From NCBI GenBank assembly GCA_036971475.1, contig JBAIZL010000001.1:139285192-139349191 (forward strand): 64,000 bases of DNA, written 5' to 3'. Shown in pieces: positions 1 to 13,534 of the stretch. The notes below the pieces were generated by a model. That model saw only the letters and a program-made list of their open reading frames with translations, did no database searches and was not told where the DNA came from. Position 1 is the first letter of the stretch; every line of letters begins with the position of its first letter. A program made the position numbers and the translations under genes. The stretch is from Prosapia bicincta (lineage: Eukaryota > Arthropoda > Insecta > Hemiptera > Cercopidae).

Positions 1-552
1 ACAAAAAGCTATATTAAAATATAGTTACAAAATATTCTTCTTAGGATGGATCTAGTTTTTTAAGAAAATTAAAAATTAACTTAGTTAACATAAAGGTAAG
101 AAATTTCAAGTACATAGGTCTAAACAAGAAACAAGTAATGTTGTATGTTAGAAACAAAAACTGCTGTTTAATACTTACATAAAGTAATATTTTGGAAACA
201 TAATTCACTTTGTGGAAAATAAATTCCTTAGCAATTACAACATTATTATATACTTATATTCCAATAGTGTTACAAAATATACATAGAATTTAGAACATAG
301 AATTTATTGGCAGTAAAATAAAAATAAAAAAGACAAACACTAAACTATATGTTTCACTTAAAAAGAAAAGACACAAACACTTAACTATATTTTCCCCTTG
401 AAATCCGTAATCCTCATCTGGCGAAGAGACGTAAACCTTCTCGTGGATGCGATGTTGAGCAACAGCATAACACCATTGGGTGTTGCTGGTGCATGTTGTC
501 TTTCAAGATTTCTGCAGTAAAGTGTTCCTGATATTATTCCAGGATTCACTAC

Positions 553-1500
553 CTAGTAAATTACATCCTTTATTGTAATTGTCTCAAGTTTATCTGGAAT
601 AGAAAGGGAACAATCTTCTTCAATTAATGTTTGCAGAAGCTTTTTTCTGTAGCTCAGTTTCATGTTCTGCAGCACACCTTGATCCATAGGCAGAAGCAAC
701 GATTTCATGTTAGGTAGGAGAAAAATTGCTTTTATGTCTTTACATACCAACTGCATGTCTGAAGGATGTGATGGACCATTGTCTATCAAAAGTAGAGCTT
801 TTGGTGGCAGTCCATTTTTTTCATAAAATTTTGTTACTGAAGGAACAAATTAATTTTTAAACCACTCTTTGAAAATATTACCAGTCATCCTCGCCTTACA
901 CTGATTTCTGTAATCAACAGGGAGAGGATCAAGTTCTTATTTTTAGGGCTCGTGGTTTGGCGGATTTTCCAATCACCATTAAATGGTAGCTTTTTCCAGC
1001 GGCGTTATTGTAAGGTAGAGCTGTGAGGCTCATTTTAAAGCATGGCGCAGAAGATTCCTCTTTAGAATAAAGACTTTTATTGGGGAGGGCTTTAAAATTC
1101 AATCCCGGCTCATCACTTGCCGGCTCATCATTATACACTTGCTGGGGTAATTTTCAGACAAAATCAAATCCGTGAATTAGTCTTAATATTCTTTTGCAGC
1201 AAGATTATCAGCCGATAGCTCCCCCCCCCCTTGCCGTTAGTTGTCTAATTCTGTGCCTTCTCTTCCATCTATTGCTAGCAGTAAATTTAAAATCACCGAT
1301 TATTAATTTGTTTAACTGTAATGCCTTTTCTTGTATTAATGGGCTGCTAATAGGAACTCCTTTCTGGCTCTCTTATGTAAACCATAAAAATACAGCCTCG
1401 TCAATGTTTTCATTCACAGAAACTTTAGAGTCAAAGCGTTGTTCCAAAGACTTTTCACTTGTAGCACTGGAAAACTTTGATTTTTAATACAGAAATATGT
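553..1500 (-). pseudogene. Decayed Tigger/pogo (CENP-B-like) transposase
   Basis: Read right to left on the minus strand, broken frames follow the order of a Tigger/jerky-type transposase. Near 1300-1200 there is a CENP-B-type helix-turn-helix block (NRWKRRHRIRQLTARG). Near 1138-1060 is the first DDE-side block (DEPGLNFKALPNKSL). At 789-600 is a second catalytic block with DNGPSHPSD and LLPMDQGV. These are typical DDE_1 signatures of the Tc1/mariner-pogo superfamily. Stops and frame changes separate the blocks, so it encodes no working enzyme. A likely terminal repeat lies just outside at about 1638. I did not find the other terminal repeat on the left, so that end may be lost. Confidence 0.85.
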
Positions 1501-1565
1501 AATGAATGCCCTAATAGTGTTGGTTAATAAAAAAACGCAATTCTGTCAAATACACAGCAAATCCG

Positions 1566-1640
1566 AAATTCGTACTTTTTCGGAAAATCCGAACAGGCTA
1601 TAGAGCCCTAATTAGTTTTGATTTGAGGGGTTTCACTGTA
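1566..1640 (-). repeat. Terminal inverted repeat of the Tigger-like copy, with TA target site
   Basis: Read on the minus strand from 1640, the sequence is TA followed by CAGTGAAACCCC and, further in, TTCGGATTTTCCGAA. Tigger/pogo elements begin with CAGT and insert at TA. It sits just 5' of the decayed transposase, as expected of the element's outer end. Confidence 0.6.
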
Positions 1641-1644
1641 TGTA

Positions 1645-2010
1645 TATATACTTTATTACTTGTAAATAATTTTTTCCACCACTAAGTGCAATAATTTTAC
1701 CTTGCGTGATGAGGCACCTTTCAGTCACTTGATCATTGTCGAATCATTGAATCACTCACACATAATTACAAGTAACACGTGTTTGTCGAATTACACGTAA
1801 TTAAAGAAAATATTAAATCTGCTTACCATAAAACAAGCCAAATTAAACTTACAACTGACTGATTCGACAATGGTCAAGTGACTGAAATGTGCCTCATCAC
1901 ATAAGGTAAAATTATTGCACTTAGTGGTGGAAAAAATTATTTACAAGTAATAATAATAACTTCATAAAGTCAGTACAATGGAAAAATAATGGACAACGTG
2001 AAATATCACG
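1645..2010. repeat. Palindromic element, family 5 (copy 1), with hammerhead-like motif on both strands
   Basis: About 100 bp at 1645-1746 recurs inverted at 1860-1962 (arms contain CACTAAGTGCAATAATTTTA and its complement). The right flank carries TCATAAAGTCAGTRCAAYGG and AAAAATAATGGACAACGT, which also flank the related elements at 48.1-48.9 kb. There is no coding capacity. The arms contain the hammerhead-like motif at 1707-1746 (minus) and 1860-1899 (plus). Confidence 0.8.
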
Positions 2011-2332
2011 ATTTTAACACCAACCAAGGTAAACAACTCTACTGGAAAAATCTCAACTTAAACATCAAACTCAAGAACAGGATATATATATATATATATA
2101 CACACATATTATATATATACAAATACTTGTATATAATACATGTATGTATATGTATATAGGAATTTTTGGACTAGATAGGAGACTGACATTTTGATATGTA
2201 TTCCTTCACGGATGGAGAAATATGATTAATAGTTAATATCCGGAGTACATCCGCTCATTGATTAGCGAAAACGTCGGAATTACGATTTTATTCACTGCAA
2301 AATATACTTCGGATATGAACTACTCATCATCA

Positions 2333-2470
<138 letters not shown>

Positions 2471-2699
2471 AAAGCTGAACACTCTCTTTTATATTTTTTC
2501 ATAGAGTTAAATCTTGTTATATGCGTGTATTGAACTGTTTGCCACCTTCAATATAATCATTCAAGAAATTATTTTTTTTATAACTAAATCTATCCTAACA
2601 TGATACTTTCTATCTAGTAATATAGCAATAATACTTTGCAGTGCTATGTTTCAAGTTTTTGATCTAGTGTTGCATAGGTCTTAGGAACACGAAAAAAAA

Positions 2700-4900
2700 A
2701 GCTTGGACTGACAACCCAGAAATTTAATATTTTCAAAAAATAACACACATTTATTTGTATGTATTTTAAAATAAATTTAGAACTCATACAAAACTATATA
2801 AAATTAACCAATGTTTTTGTTTTGTAAAACAGCTCTACTTACAATATAGCTATATAGTATCCAACTACAATAATTCAGTTTAAAAAAATAATAATGTTTA
2901 TTATAGCATGAAGTAAGTAGTTAAAAGTGTTAAACATATCTTCTATTTTTTACGTGCAATGCAAAACATATTCCAATATTCAAGTCGGCCACTTCACTTG
3001 CCAAGAAGTTGGATTGTCACAGCAACCATTATTCACCTAAAAACACTTGCATATATGTGTGTTAACATTATTCATTCTTTTATTTATAACCAAATCTATC
3101 CAAACTGCATACTTTGTAACAATATTAAACATAGCACTTTTTAAAAAACACGATTTTAGAGTTTTGTTTTTTTCAAAATTTTATACTTTTGGGGTGTTGG
3201 CTTCAAATTTTATAATTTTTTTCATGTTCCTGAAGATTTTCTCCATCGTCAGGTATAATTTTATTACCAATATTGATCATGTATAGCATGTGAATAATTA
3301 CAAAGAAATTAATTTGGTGGGATACAGTTTACCATTTTTGGTGTTTTGTGCACTGTTATCAAGTAGTATGTTATGTGTAAATTTAAAATGATAAGTCTTG
3401 TGTTTAGAAAGTGTATTTTTGTGCTTGTAGCTTAAAGGCAACTTTAAATTTGTCAAATGATATCAATGTCAACACCCAAGTTTTATTATTCTCCATGTTC
3501 CAAGTGATCTTATGTCACTTGGTAAAACTATAATTGTAAAATAATTAATGTCCTATAAGTTCACAAATACCCAATTTTGTTATGAGCTGTTTGTAATCTT
3601 AAAAATGTAATTCCTTAGTAAATATTGTGGATGCTTAAGTTGTATGGTTATTAAGTAATACTATTTAATAACAAATTTTTAAAAAATACTCCAAGTAAAG
3701 AGACTGGTCAACAAGTAACAGATGGTTAGTCATAACAGGTTTTCTATACATTTCTGGTATTTTAATTAAATTTATACACACAAAAATTACCATAATTATT
3801 AATATATAGAATTTGATTCTTTGTTTTCCTCCATCAAACTAAATAAATAGTAAATTAATATAAACTAATACCAGTTTAAAGTTATACTATCAAGGTCTAG
3901 TTTTAATTTAAAAACAAAATTTGTCAGGGTCAAAATATATATTTTTTTACACAGTAAAATATATGAACTAGTTCCATGTAGTAAAATTTTAAGACTAATT
4001 TCCATAAAAACAAAACTGCAACATTAATGTATTAAGTATTGCCAAAAAAAAGACGTGATCCCTACCTAACTCAACTAAACCGTTAGCAGCTTTAGAAGGT
4101 TGACAGGATACTTACGAGTTCGATGATAACATGTATTTATAATAAAATCACTTATTGAATATGTGAGTCCACAACAAAAACAAAATGTTTCATACTAAAA
4201 CTGTACAAAGAAAACAACATAACATTTAAAACCTATTAAACTTAACGCGACAAAAATTCAACAAAAAATAAGCTTATTCCAGGTTCTGCACTGAATACCA
4301 AACTTTATTGGATGGAATTCCTAGATTATAGGATTGTACCACAGGAATTGGCCTCGCCTAGATCAGAATAATTGAAACTGATGCATGGGGATAAAAACTA
4401 AACACTGTGTATACTCATGTTATGTGTTATATCTTACATTAAATGGTATTTTATTTTGAAAGTTTTTTTAAAAACAATATCGTTTAAAATATTAATCCTG
4501 AGTATTTAGTTCGTTGGGAAATACCAAATAAAATTAAAATAAAAAGTTTTAAAACTCACACAGATACATACATCTTCAGATTTATATATAATTTGTATAT
4601 AATAGATATTTTGATTATATGAACACGAGAATTAGATTTACAGGATAAAAAACTATATAAAACACCCGTAGTTGAAAATTTAGTATTTTTATGAGAAGAA
4701 AAATATAGGTAATGGTAATTTACTGCAGAAAATACAAAACTAAAACCAATTATAAGTTATCAAAATTTTAAGACAGTTATTCTTGTATTATCAAAATTTG
4801 TAAGACTTTGTTGGAGTTTTAATTTGAATGTTTCAATGGTCGAATGTCCCCGAAAGGTATGTAATAAAAATATAAACTTTAAAGTTGCTTCTTGTAATCA
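2700..4900. other. AT-rich DNA, no gene seen
   Basis: Only short open frames are present, with no recognisable domain, codon pattern or splice-framed exon. No clear terminal repeats were found. Confidence 0.6.
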
Positions 4901-4924
4901 TCTTGAACTCATTAATTAAATTTT

Positions 4925-5020
4925 ACATAATTATTGCGTAACTAAGTGAATACTTTTATTTCGAAACGATTCAGCAAGTAAGTGCAAAAACATTCACTCA
5001 GTTACACAATAATTACATAC
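4925..5020. repeat. Short inverted repeat
   Basis: A 28-bp arm (containing AATTATTGCGTAACTAAGTG) at 4925-4952 pairs imperfectly with 4993-5020. The loop carries TTTCGAAACGATTCAGCAAG, which resembles TTTCGAAACATGTCAGCAAG at 6154-6173, just outside the PLE terminus. This suggests a degraded end of another repeat family. Confidence 0.55.
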
Positions 5021-6292
5021 GATCATAATCCGTATTAATTTCATTAGTCACTACCATTAGCCTGCTGAGTCGTTTAGTGCTGATATTTTGCAGCCGAGAG
5101 GTGCATAAGAATCATTCATGCCCTTCTTATATGTATGTATTTTATAACTATTAGACTTTTTAAATCCTTGATCCAATCAATGCAAACCTATAAAAATTCC
5201 TTAGGAAGTTTCAAAACATTGACCTGTAGTTTTGTGTTGTACATCTTGAGGTTTTTCTTACACATTTAGAACTTTTGTCCGTGACTCACAGCATGAAAAA
5301 TGCACTGACATGTCCAAAATACCTCTGCTGAGAAATATCAGTAAATAGTGGTTTCTTTGCCAAGTGATACCAAAAGTGTAATTCACCTGTAGTTTACGCT
5401 TGGTTAGCCAGTATGGCTAATATTGCCTACAATGTAATGCAAGAAATTTTGTTAATAGGCAGAATTAAAAAAAGATACACTGACCCCTGGTGCAAGATGT
5501 AATAGGGTATCATAACATCATTCATGCAGGGTCGCACACTTTTCAACAGGATTATAAAGACGTTTCTACTAGTTATATCCTTTGTAAAATGAAGGATAAG
5601 TAAGAATAAATGGATTTAGATAGCACTAAGGAATGGATTTATCTTCTAGTACTGGGATTAGAAAAAAATTATAAAGTATTCAGAGTGACATAGTACAAGA
5701 CCTAAAGTAGAGCTAAGAAAGGTGTCTACCTGTAATTTTTCAACTATGTGGTGCATTGTAATACAATCATTTAATTTTCAAAACTATGGCAATATAAAAA
5801 TCACACAAGATTTAAACAGTAAGTTGAAGAATGTGGTCAGACTCTTATAATGTGCTGTTATATGGGGTATGAATTTTTCGATAAAGATTTTGGTGATGAT
5901 GCAGGCAAGAGCTGCAAAACTCATAAAGATGAGCCAGAGGGAAGAAACGTCATCAAGAGAAAGCTTCTCAGACTGTTTAGCAAAAAAAGGAAAGAGAAAA
6001 ATTCGGAGTTTATCTTTGTTTGCAGCATATTATAATAATTTAAACAAAATTTTGGAAGTTCCAATAGTAGAAGCTCGGCTCATTATTTGACAGTAAAATT
6101 AATACACAATGAAAAAGAATATGTTTACTAATTCAAATACTTTTCAACGAGGTTTTTCGAAACATGTCAGCAAGTAAGTTAAAAGTTTTCACATTTGTTG
6201 ATTCCATCTTCGCGTGAGCTACTAGTAATCACTTACAACTTTTTTTAAAAAATGTTTTAACTTGCCTATAGTAGCACTTACTTTTTTTGTGT

Positions 6293-6334
6293 TGAGGACG
6301 GCCGTTTCGGGAGATGTGTCCCTTTGTCAACTCA
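6293..6334 (-). ncRNA. Hammerhead-ribozyme-like motif, PLE family 1
   Basis: Stem I is UGAG/CUCA. The box reads UUGACAA instead of CUGANGA. One unpaired A follows, then stem II GGGA/UCCC with a six-base loop, then GAA, the self-complementary stem III ACGGCCGU, and an unpaired C. The box differs from consensus by C3U and G8A, which could keep the 3-8 pair. Activity is not shown by sequence alone. Confidence 0.5.
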
Positions 6335-6364
6335 GACCGTAACTGATCTCAAGGTTTACGTAGG

Positions 6365-7690
6365 TTAGGGTGGGGGTGGGATATTTTGGTGGTGTGGGTG
6401 TATTTTGTGTGTATTAGGAGTTATGATGTCAAAAAGTGCGTGTGAGTTGTAATGTAATTGTGTATTGAGTATGTGTGTAGGGTGTAGTTTGAAGTGCCTA
6501 TATATTTCGTATTGTTCGGTTGTGTAGCGTTGGTTATTTCTGTGTTGTTTATGAAGAATTTGTAAGTTAGATGTTATGTCTGTGTAGTCGTGTTTTGTGG
6601 AGTTGAGATGATCGGCGAAGTTTGATTGGTAGTTATTGTTTTTTAGTGCTTTTATATGTTCTTGGTAACGTGTGTGAAATGACCTCCCTGTCTGGCCTAT
6701 GTAAAAACTGGGGCATGAACTGCAAGTTAGTTTGTAAACTCCAGTGGTGTTGTAAATGTCGTTGATTTTGCTGTTGGGTTTAAATTGTTTGTTGAGAGTG
6801 TTGTGTGTGGAGTAAGCTATTTTGTAGTTGTATTTTCGTAATGTGTTGGTTAGATTGTGGGTTTTGGATGACCTGTAAGGTATTGATAAGTATTTTATGG
6901 GATTGTCATCTTGTGTGTTTGTATTTGGGTTATTATGTTTATTTTTTAGGCGGTTGTATAATTTGTCTATCATTGTTGGGTTGTATCCGTTTGTTTGTGC
7001 TATATATTTTATGGTGTTTAACTCCTGGTAGTGTTCATCTTTGTCTAGTGGTGTTTTAAGGAGGCCGTATATCATGGTATTGTAAGCAGCTAGTTTGTGT
7101 TGGTGTGGGTGGTTTGAGGAACTGTGTATGGTCGTATTAGTGCTGGTGGGTTTTCGGTATATGTTGAATTTATGTGTTTGTTTGTCTGTTCGTTTAATTG
7201 TGAGGTCTAAGAAGTTAAGGGAGTTTTGTTGTTCTGTTTCGATGGTGTATGATAGTTTAGGGTGTATGGAATTTAGGTGTTTTAGAAATATGTGTGCTTT
7301 GCGTGTGTTGCCTTTATATAATGTTATGATGTCGTCGACGTATCTGTACCAGTAAATTATGTTATCTGAGTATTTGTTGTTGTGTAAAATGTGGTTTTGT
7401 TCGATGTGGTGTATGAATATTTCTGCTAAGATGCTTGCTATGGGGGAGCCCATAGGTAGTCCATCTTTCTGGCTGTAGTATGTGTTGTTGTAGGTGAAAT
7501 AATTTTGAGAAGTGATTAATCTTGTGAGGTGGATGATTTCGTCAATGTGTGTATGTGGTGTATTTGTGTCTATTAGCATGTTTTTGAGGATGTCTATGGT
7601 TTCTGGAATGGGGATGTTTGTATATAGATTTGATATATCAAAAGAGACTAAGGTGGAATTGTGTGGAATATTTACGTTTTTAATTTTTGT
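6365..7690 (-). CDS. Penelope-like reverse transcriptase with GIY-YIG endonuclease (5'-truncated)
   Basis: The frame is open for 441 codons from 7690 to the stop at 6365; the first ATG is at 7579. Reverse transcriptase motifs follow in order: FDISNLYTNIP upstream of that ATG, GLPMGSPIA at residues 40-48 counted from it, and the catalytic YVDD at 80-83. A linker leads to a GIY-YIG domain with GVYKLTCSSCPSFYIGQTG at residues 280-298, where the cysteine pair before YIG is typical of PLEs. RT and GIY-YIG fused in this order define the Penelope-like group, which nicks target DNA and reverse-transcribes its RNA in place. The N-terminal RT motifs are lost, so this copy is not autonomous, but the absence of stops suggests fairly recent insertion. 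Confidence 0.92.
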   Translation of the reverse strand, partial: TKIKNVNIPHNSTLVSFDISNLYTNIPIPETIDILKNMLIDTNTPHTHIDEIIHLTRLITSQNYFTYNNTYYSQKDGLPMGSPIASILAEIFIHHIEQNHILHNNKYSDNIIYWYRYVDDIITLYKGNTRKAHIFLKHLNSIHPKLSYTIETEQQNSLNFLDLTIKRTDKQTHKFNIYRKPTSTNTTIHSSSNHPHQHKLAAYNTMIYGLLKTPLDKDEHYQELNTIKYIAQTNGYNPTMIDKLYNRLKNKHNNPNTNTQDDNPIKYLSIPYRSSKTHNLTNTLRKYNYKIAYSTHNTLNKQFKPNSKINDIYNTTGVYKLTCSSCPSFYIGQTGRSFHTRYQEHIKALKNNNYQSNFADHLNSTKHDYTDITSNLQILHKQHRNNQRYTTEQYEIYRHFKLHPTHILNTQLHYNSHALFDIITPNTHKIHPHHQNIPPPP

Positions 7691-7699
7691 TCAAAAATA

Positions 7700-10430
7700 T
7701 CAACTCTATTATTAACAAGCTGGGAAGGACCTTTATTGAAACATGATTTATTTATATGAAGCCTGAATTATGTTAAGGAAAACAGAAATTAGTCATAGAT
7801 ATAATGCAAAAAAATAAATCTATAGTGGTCAGTAGTCTATAAATGCAGCATATATAAGGGTTCAAATTAAAATGAGAAATAAAACTATGTTAGAAATAAA
7901 GAATGCAAAATATGAAAACAGAAAAATTATCAAAATTTATGAAGAAGTAAAGACAATTCTTAGGACCTTACTTAAATATTCTGTCAACAGAATGGTGCGA
8001 TTAAATGAATGTGAAGAAATAAATCATATGTTAAACAATGGAGGAAAATTTGGACTAATGATGGACTTGAGTAAAAAACTATAAATAAATGAAACATAAA
8101 AAAATCATTAAAATGTTACTGTAATTAAAAACAATACAATACCAAGAGGCATGCCATTGTTGGTCATGCAACAATCAGTTAACAATATTATTTAATAAAA
8201 TATATCATCTGTTTTAAATATTAATTATAATTAAATATGTCAATTTACATTGTGAGATTTCTACAAATACGAAACTGTTACATTACAAAACATAGATCCT
8301 GTTTATTAATTAAATCATTTATAAGTGTTTAATACAATGGTCTAATGATTATTTACTTCATAAAATTAATGTCTTGTGCATTAAAAATATATAGTGGTCT
8401 TGAATGTAAGCAATTGGCCATTTGCATAATATATCAGATATCACTAATAAGATTGTACAAAGATAAATTAAAAAGTAATTTATGTTAGCTGTTAGGGAAA
8501 ACATCTTTTGGCAATATATAAAAAAATAATAATTACTTTCTTGAATATAATGTAAATTAATTAGTCTACACTACTATAGTAATTGTAAATTAATAAAGAT
8601 TTCGCACCTTATCATGAAATTTAGGTAGTAAGGATTGATGCTAAACAATTTACTGATTTAATGCTTAGAACTAATCTGCTAAAGTAACATTTTATGGAAA
8701 AAAGTGAACTAAAAGTATTTGGCTGTTTGATGTGTACTCAAAGCCTTCTGATCCACACATTGTACTGTATTAAAAAATATAGTAAAGAATGAATTACCAC
8801 CCAACAAGTAACTTACATGATGCTATCCTCTTTAGACTTAATTTTAATGTTGTTTACCAATAGTAAAACCTCCTATAATAAAAGATTTAAATACAGTTGT
8901 AGAATTGTGGCTTAAAACTAACCCCTACTCTTTAATACACTGAGTATCACAGGCCAAAGAATCTATCACGTTTCTTTGTTATTTCCACAAGACTGTCCAG
9001 AGTCTTCAAAGAATATCAACGATTCTATATATATTTTTCTTAATACATAGTTTGCCTAATCCACACCAGGTTTTAACCCATCACACGGAACCTTTTCCTT
9101 TAAAAAAAGGTTGCCAGAAGGCGTAAAGACAATCTCATTTTGACATTGATTTTCATTGTTGCTTCAAGGAAATACGTCGATTTTTTGTTTGTTGAAATTT
9201 AGTTTGCTTGACACTTGTAAATGTGTTATCATCTCCATGCTTTAGATGAGCAAGTGCAAAACACTTCTCATGACCAAGCGTTTGTTTTTGCCTTTCGAAA
9301 CTACCGCTATAATGAAATATATTTATCCATCCAAATGCATTCTCAGAATGATAAAGTAGGTTTTTAAATTGCCTTCCTAATGTTTATAACTAACTTGTCT
9401 TCCATTTATTGTTGTTTATTAAAAAATGTATTGTTGTCATTAATAATTTAAAAAATATGTTATTAATGTGTGTAAATATTTTGTTGAAATTATTTTACTT
9501 ATAAAATTTCTCTACAAACGTGAAGTAAATAATTAGGATTACAAACATTAGCGCAACATAATTCAGTTATTGTGATCACTAATTTTGATATTAATCAGAA
9601 TGCTAATCAATTATTCCTCAATGGGTTAAAAATAGGTTTTTAAAACAAACTACTAAAACTGAAGGCCTGTTTTAGTACCTGTTTGTCAAAAATCAAAGAC
9701 ACTCATTTCTCATTTTTATATTTTGGGTAAAATTTTATTTTTGATACCACATGACTCATACCAATGAAATTCAAGACAATTTGTAGCTGGTAATTATTAT
9801 TTTCAACATTAGAACCATTCCCATTCAAACCTCTACTTCCTAAGACAAATATTGGAGATAGTTTCCATCTAATTATACAGAATTTTAGAAACTCAATCTC
9901 AAAATCAGTTTAATAAATTTCTAGTTTTTCTATTCTATTATTCTTTAGCTGCCCTGTAAAGTAAATGATTTCTGTTTATCCTATCTACTAATTATCTCAT
10001 TTTTATAAGATATGAAATTGATATTTATATAGGCACTATTTACATAATATAAAAGCAATAAAGAACCAATTCTTAAATACTTTACCAAAATTTGCTTAGA
10101 ATATGCACCCATTAGGGAGAATATTTATTAACTGAAATTGCTTAATCTCAAATCAGAAACACTATGTTATCAATACAATTATCCATTTATTAGGTAGATA
10201 GTTGGAATATATATGAAGTTCTTACACATGTCAAAACTGTCAAATTATTATAGTCCGTAGACAGACATGAAACACTATTTTTCCTTTTGTGTTTTCCTAA
10301 ATACTGACTTCCAGGCTGTACATAGGAAAAAGCAATTTTTTGTCTTAAAGGAATATATATTGTGCAAGTTATTAGTTTGGTTTAAATGTAGTAAACTGAT
10401 AACATTACGAATTTAGTAAGTTGTTTCAAT
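7700..10430. other. AT-rich DNA, no gene seen
   Basis: Short frames only (for example 7872-8084, a Lys/Asn-rich 70 codons). I recognise no domain, exon or terminal repeat. Confidence 0.55.
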
Positions 10431-10435
10431 TTATT

Positions 10436-10650
10436 TCTCGAAATCTTGTTGCTGTTCATGACGAGCTGGTTGTTAATTACTTATTACACTTTTGCTATTA
10501 CTTGTGACCAGACTTTTTGTTAACTAAAGGTTGTTAAATTGCCTCCTGGTGGCTGAAGATGTCGTAAGAGGAAAATGTTTCCTCCAAGTGTAAGTTAACA
10601 AAAGGTTTGGTCACAAGTAATAGCAAGTGTAATAAGTAAATGTATTTAAT
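10436..10650. repeat. Head-to-head 3' ends of PLE family 2 (degraded)
   Basis: The block TTGCTATTACTTGYGACCAG with TTGTTAACTAAAGGTTG occurs near 10492-10540 and returns inverted at about 10585-10640. The same block follows the family 2 PLE coding remnant at 57240-57345. The centre carries a mutated hammerhead-like motif (box CTGAAGA near 10551, then GTCGTAAGAG, GAA, AATGTT, T, CCTC). There is no coding part. Confidence 0.75.
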
Positions 10651-10659
10651 AAACTTATA

Positions 10660-13470
10660 ATGATATTGTTAAAAAACTGATTCTCATTCGACATATTGCA
10701 ACTTCTCTGTATAGATTTATTTATTCTTATCTTGATTGAATGCATATTTTTAAGCAAAAGTCAGTTCATATTATTGGTTCTATATTGTGTTTAAAGTCTG
10801 TAAATACAATTTATATAAATATCAATTCAGTATCTTGTAAAAAAATAAGATAATTATTGGAATTTGTACTGAGTCAACTAACATGTATGAAGATTATTTA
10901 ATTACTCACCTAAGAGAACTGAAAATTGAATTCAAATTGATAAACTATCTATCTCTTATATTTGACTTGAGAAGAACCATAAGTAATATTTCAACTGTAA
11001 ATAATTAAAACATCATGTGGTATTAAAAATAATAATTGTCAGCTACAAGTTGTCTTTAGTATTAGATCCCTGTTGTCCAATTGTTATAATGTACTTTAAA
11101 GTTTTAATAGTATTTAAAATTATATTTTTGCCTTACTTTCAATACAATTTAATAAGTTAAACTTTCAGATCAATGATTGAATTGAAAGGAAAAAATGGTT
11201 TGAATTCTGAAAATGTATGATAAATTATAACTTAATAAACATTTTACAAAATTACATTATTAAATTGGATCGTTTCTACACCATTCAGTAAAAACACAGC
11301 CATAAAACCTCTATTTCTTACACTGTTCTAATGACTCAGAGAAATTACACTTTTTTAATAAGTTACATTTTTTTGCAGAAAAAAGTATGTACAGATCTGT
11401 TTTAAACATTTTAATGTATAATATTAAAATATAAATTCTATAAATACAATTATTTTATTAAAAACTAAATAACATTAGTAAGGCAAGGTTGAAGGCAGAA
11501 TTAAAGAGGATAGAATTGCAAGTGTAAATTAAAAAAATATAATCTTAAGACATATATAAGAGTTATATACTTAACATCTCAAAAACATTTACCAGAATAT
11601 CAATTTGTAAATAGCTTTAAATTAAAAAAAAAAGTATATTAATATTGCTCTAATATTTTACTTTTTGTACACTGAAACAAACAAACATCTTATCAGTGTT
11701 CTAAAAATAACATTTGAAGGAAGGCTAAAATATGATTTCTTATTATAAAAGCTGCATATTCATGGAAAGAGAAGTAACATAGGCTAGCCAATAACTACTC
11801 TTCTTATACAATATAAATGAAACAAGATAAACAAGTTAGTAAACAACAATTATTAAAGAACTGCGCACACGGAAACAAACAAATCAGAAGCAGTCAGTTT
11901 AAATCATTTGTCCTTAATAATAGCATTCTTTATAACTCAGTTCAAGCAAATCAACTTCTAAAAAAGCTTAATTTATAAAAATATAAATGTGCTACAAATT
12001 ATTACAGATAAAAATAAAATTTAAACTTAATACTGTAGAAAAAATAAACATGGCCATTAGATATAATGTTGTATGAATGAATAACAAATAGTAAACAAAT
12101 ATTTTTTTTTTTTTAGAAAATCCAAATAATAGGCAGAAATTTAAATAGTTTTGATTATATCCTGAGTAATTAGGATTTAAAACATGAAATCTCAGGAAAA
12201 TTATTTAATGCTAGAATCTTTAAAAAAATATAAAAATGAAATTTATAATTTTTGAATAGCAACAAATTGTATTGAGGAAGTAATTTTTAGTAATAAAAAA
12301 AAAACAGTAATTATGGCACTTTTAATTTACTATATGCATGGTTTCTATTTGTAATTGAACCTTTACTTTATAATAAAAGGTACAGGGTTTTATTTATAAA
12401 AATAAACTCATATATACAAGACTACGAAAAATATATAACAAAAGTTAAATTGTAAGGCATTTAAAATTAATGCTCTTTGTAAAAATCTATTCTATTCTCT
12501 TAAATCTATAAAGGCTTTTCAGCATATGCTAGAATTCCGATCAAGGTACTTTATGTGGTAAGGATTCTATAAGACATGAAGTATTTAACTGATATATATA
12601 TATGTATCATAAGTGATGCACACAGATTACATATTACGTATTTGATAAGTCAAGCATTCAAACTAAAACTAAAATCTTGTGAAATGATTTAAGTTTTACT
12701 TAATTGCTCTTGTATTTATATAAATAAAAGTTATATATAACAACTTATAACCAAAACATAACTGACTATTATACCAAAACTAATTAGCAATGCAAATTAA
12801 TTAATCAAACTTATAAGAGTATAGTGTATAGGACATTAAAAATGGGATTTTATTATTTTTTTAGTATATATATTAATTTAATTTTGAACAAACAAATATT
12901 TTAAGCTTAGATAATGATTGTGTTGATAAAACTGTGCTAATTGTGATATCATTGCTTTTATACAGGGATTTAAAAAATCTATAACATAATTACTCTTTTA
13001 AATGGATTTAAAATGTAACCGAAGTGGGTCTGTCCATGACAATCTTCATAATCAGGAATCACTAAAAAATGATAAAATGAATAATGAAAGTGAATAATAT
13101 GCAATGTAAAGAAATTAAAACCAAGATTATGAAAATGGTTAGATATTATAGTGATGCACTCTTTTATATTAAACATTGTAACATATTCTTTTAAAGAAAA
13201 GATAAATAGGCTGTAAACAAAATTATTGATGAAACAATCTTCTAATGCTAATGTCACACTTAAAAATTATTAACATGTGCTGATTCTGTTATTAAATAAT
13301 CAAATTACAACACATTGTAATAATATACAATAATAATAATAATAATAACAATGGGTACTTAAAAAGGATGAAACCTTCAGTGTAAGGAGGTAGAAGTAAT
13401 ATAATAAATGGATACATTTTTTTGTCTCCCAATCCAGAGATTGTTAACAGTATCTCAATCCCATCTATAT
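10660..13470. other. AT-rich DNA, no gene seen
   Basis: Homopolymer runs, a short (AAT)n tract near 13328-13347 and scattered short frames. No protein-coding signal was recognised. Confidence 0.55.
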
Positions 13471-13534
13471 AATACAAATGAAGTGTGGTGTTCATGCACT
13501 ACCACAGCTGTCATATCTTTACTTTCTGTCAACT

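Larger units (their letters stand above)
6180..7690 (-). mobile_element. Penelope-like element, family 1, 5'-truncated copy
   Basis: The copy consists of the 3' coding part of a PLE (6365-7690) and about 180 bp of 3' terminal sequence (6180-6364). That terminal sequence recurs at 57399-57622, 62041-62160 and 62950-63056. The terminal part carries the family 1 hammerhead-like motif at 6293-6334. The upstream half of the reverse transcriptase is missing, and the sequence leaves PLE similarity at about 7690. This agrees with the usual 5' truncation of target-primed elements. Confidence 0.85.

Noticed and set aside
5850..6090. Two overlapping Lys-rich frames
   Set aside because: Low-complexity Lys/Glu composition, no homology I recognise, and overlapping alternatives in two frames.
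6100..6180. A further hammerhead-like end at TTTCGAAACATGTC
   Set aside because: It has GAA followed by the palindrome ACAUGU and C, but no convincing box or stem I upstream.
6805..7355. Cys/Leu/Val-rich open frames on the plus strand
   Set aside because: They are the opposite strand of the well-supported PLE reverse transcriptase frame.
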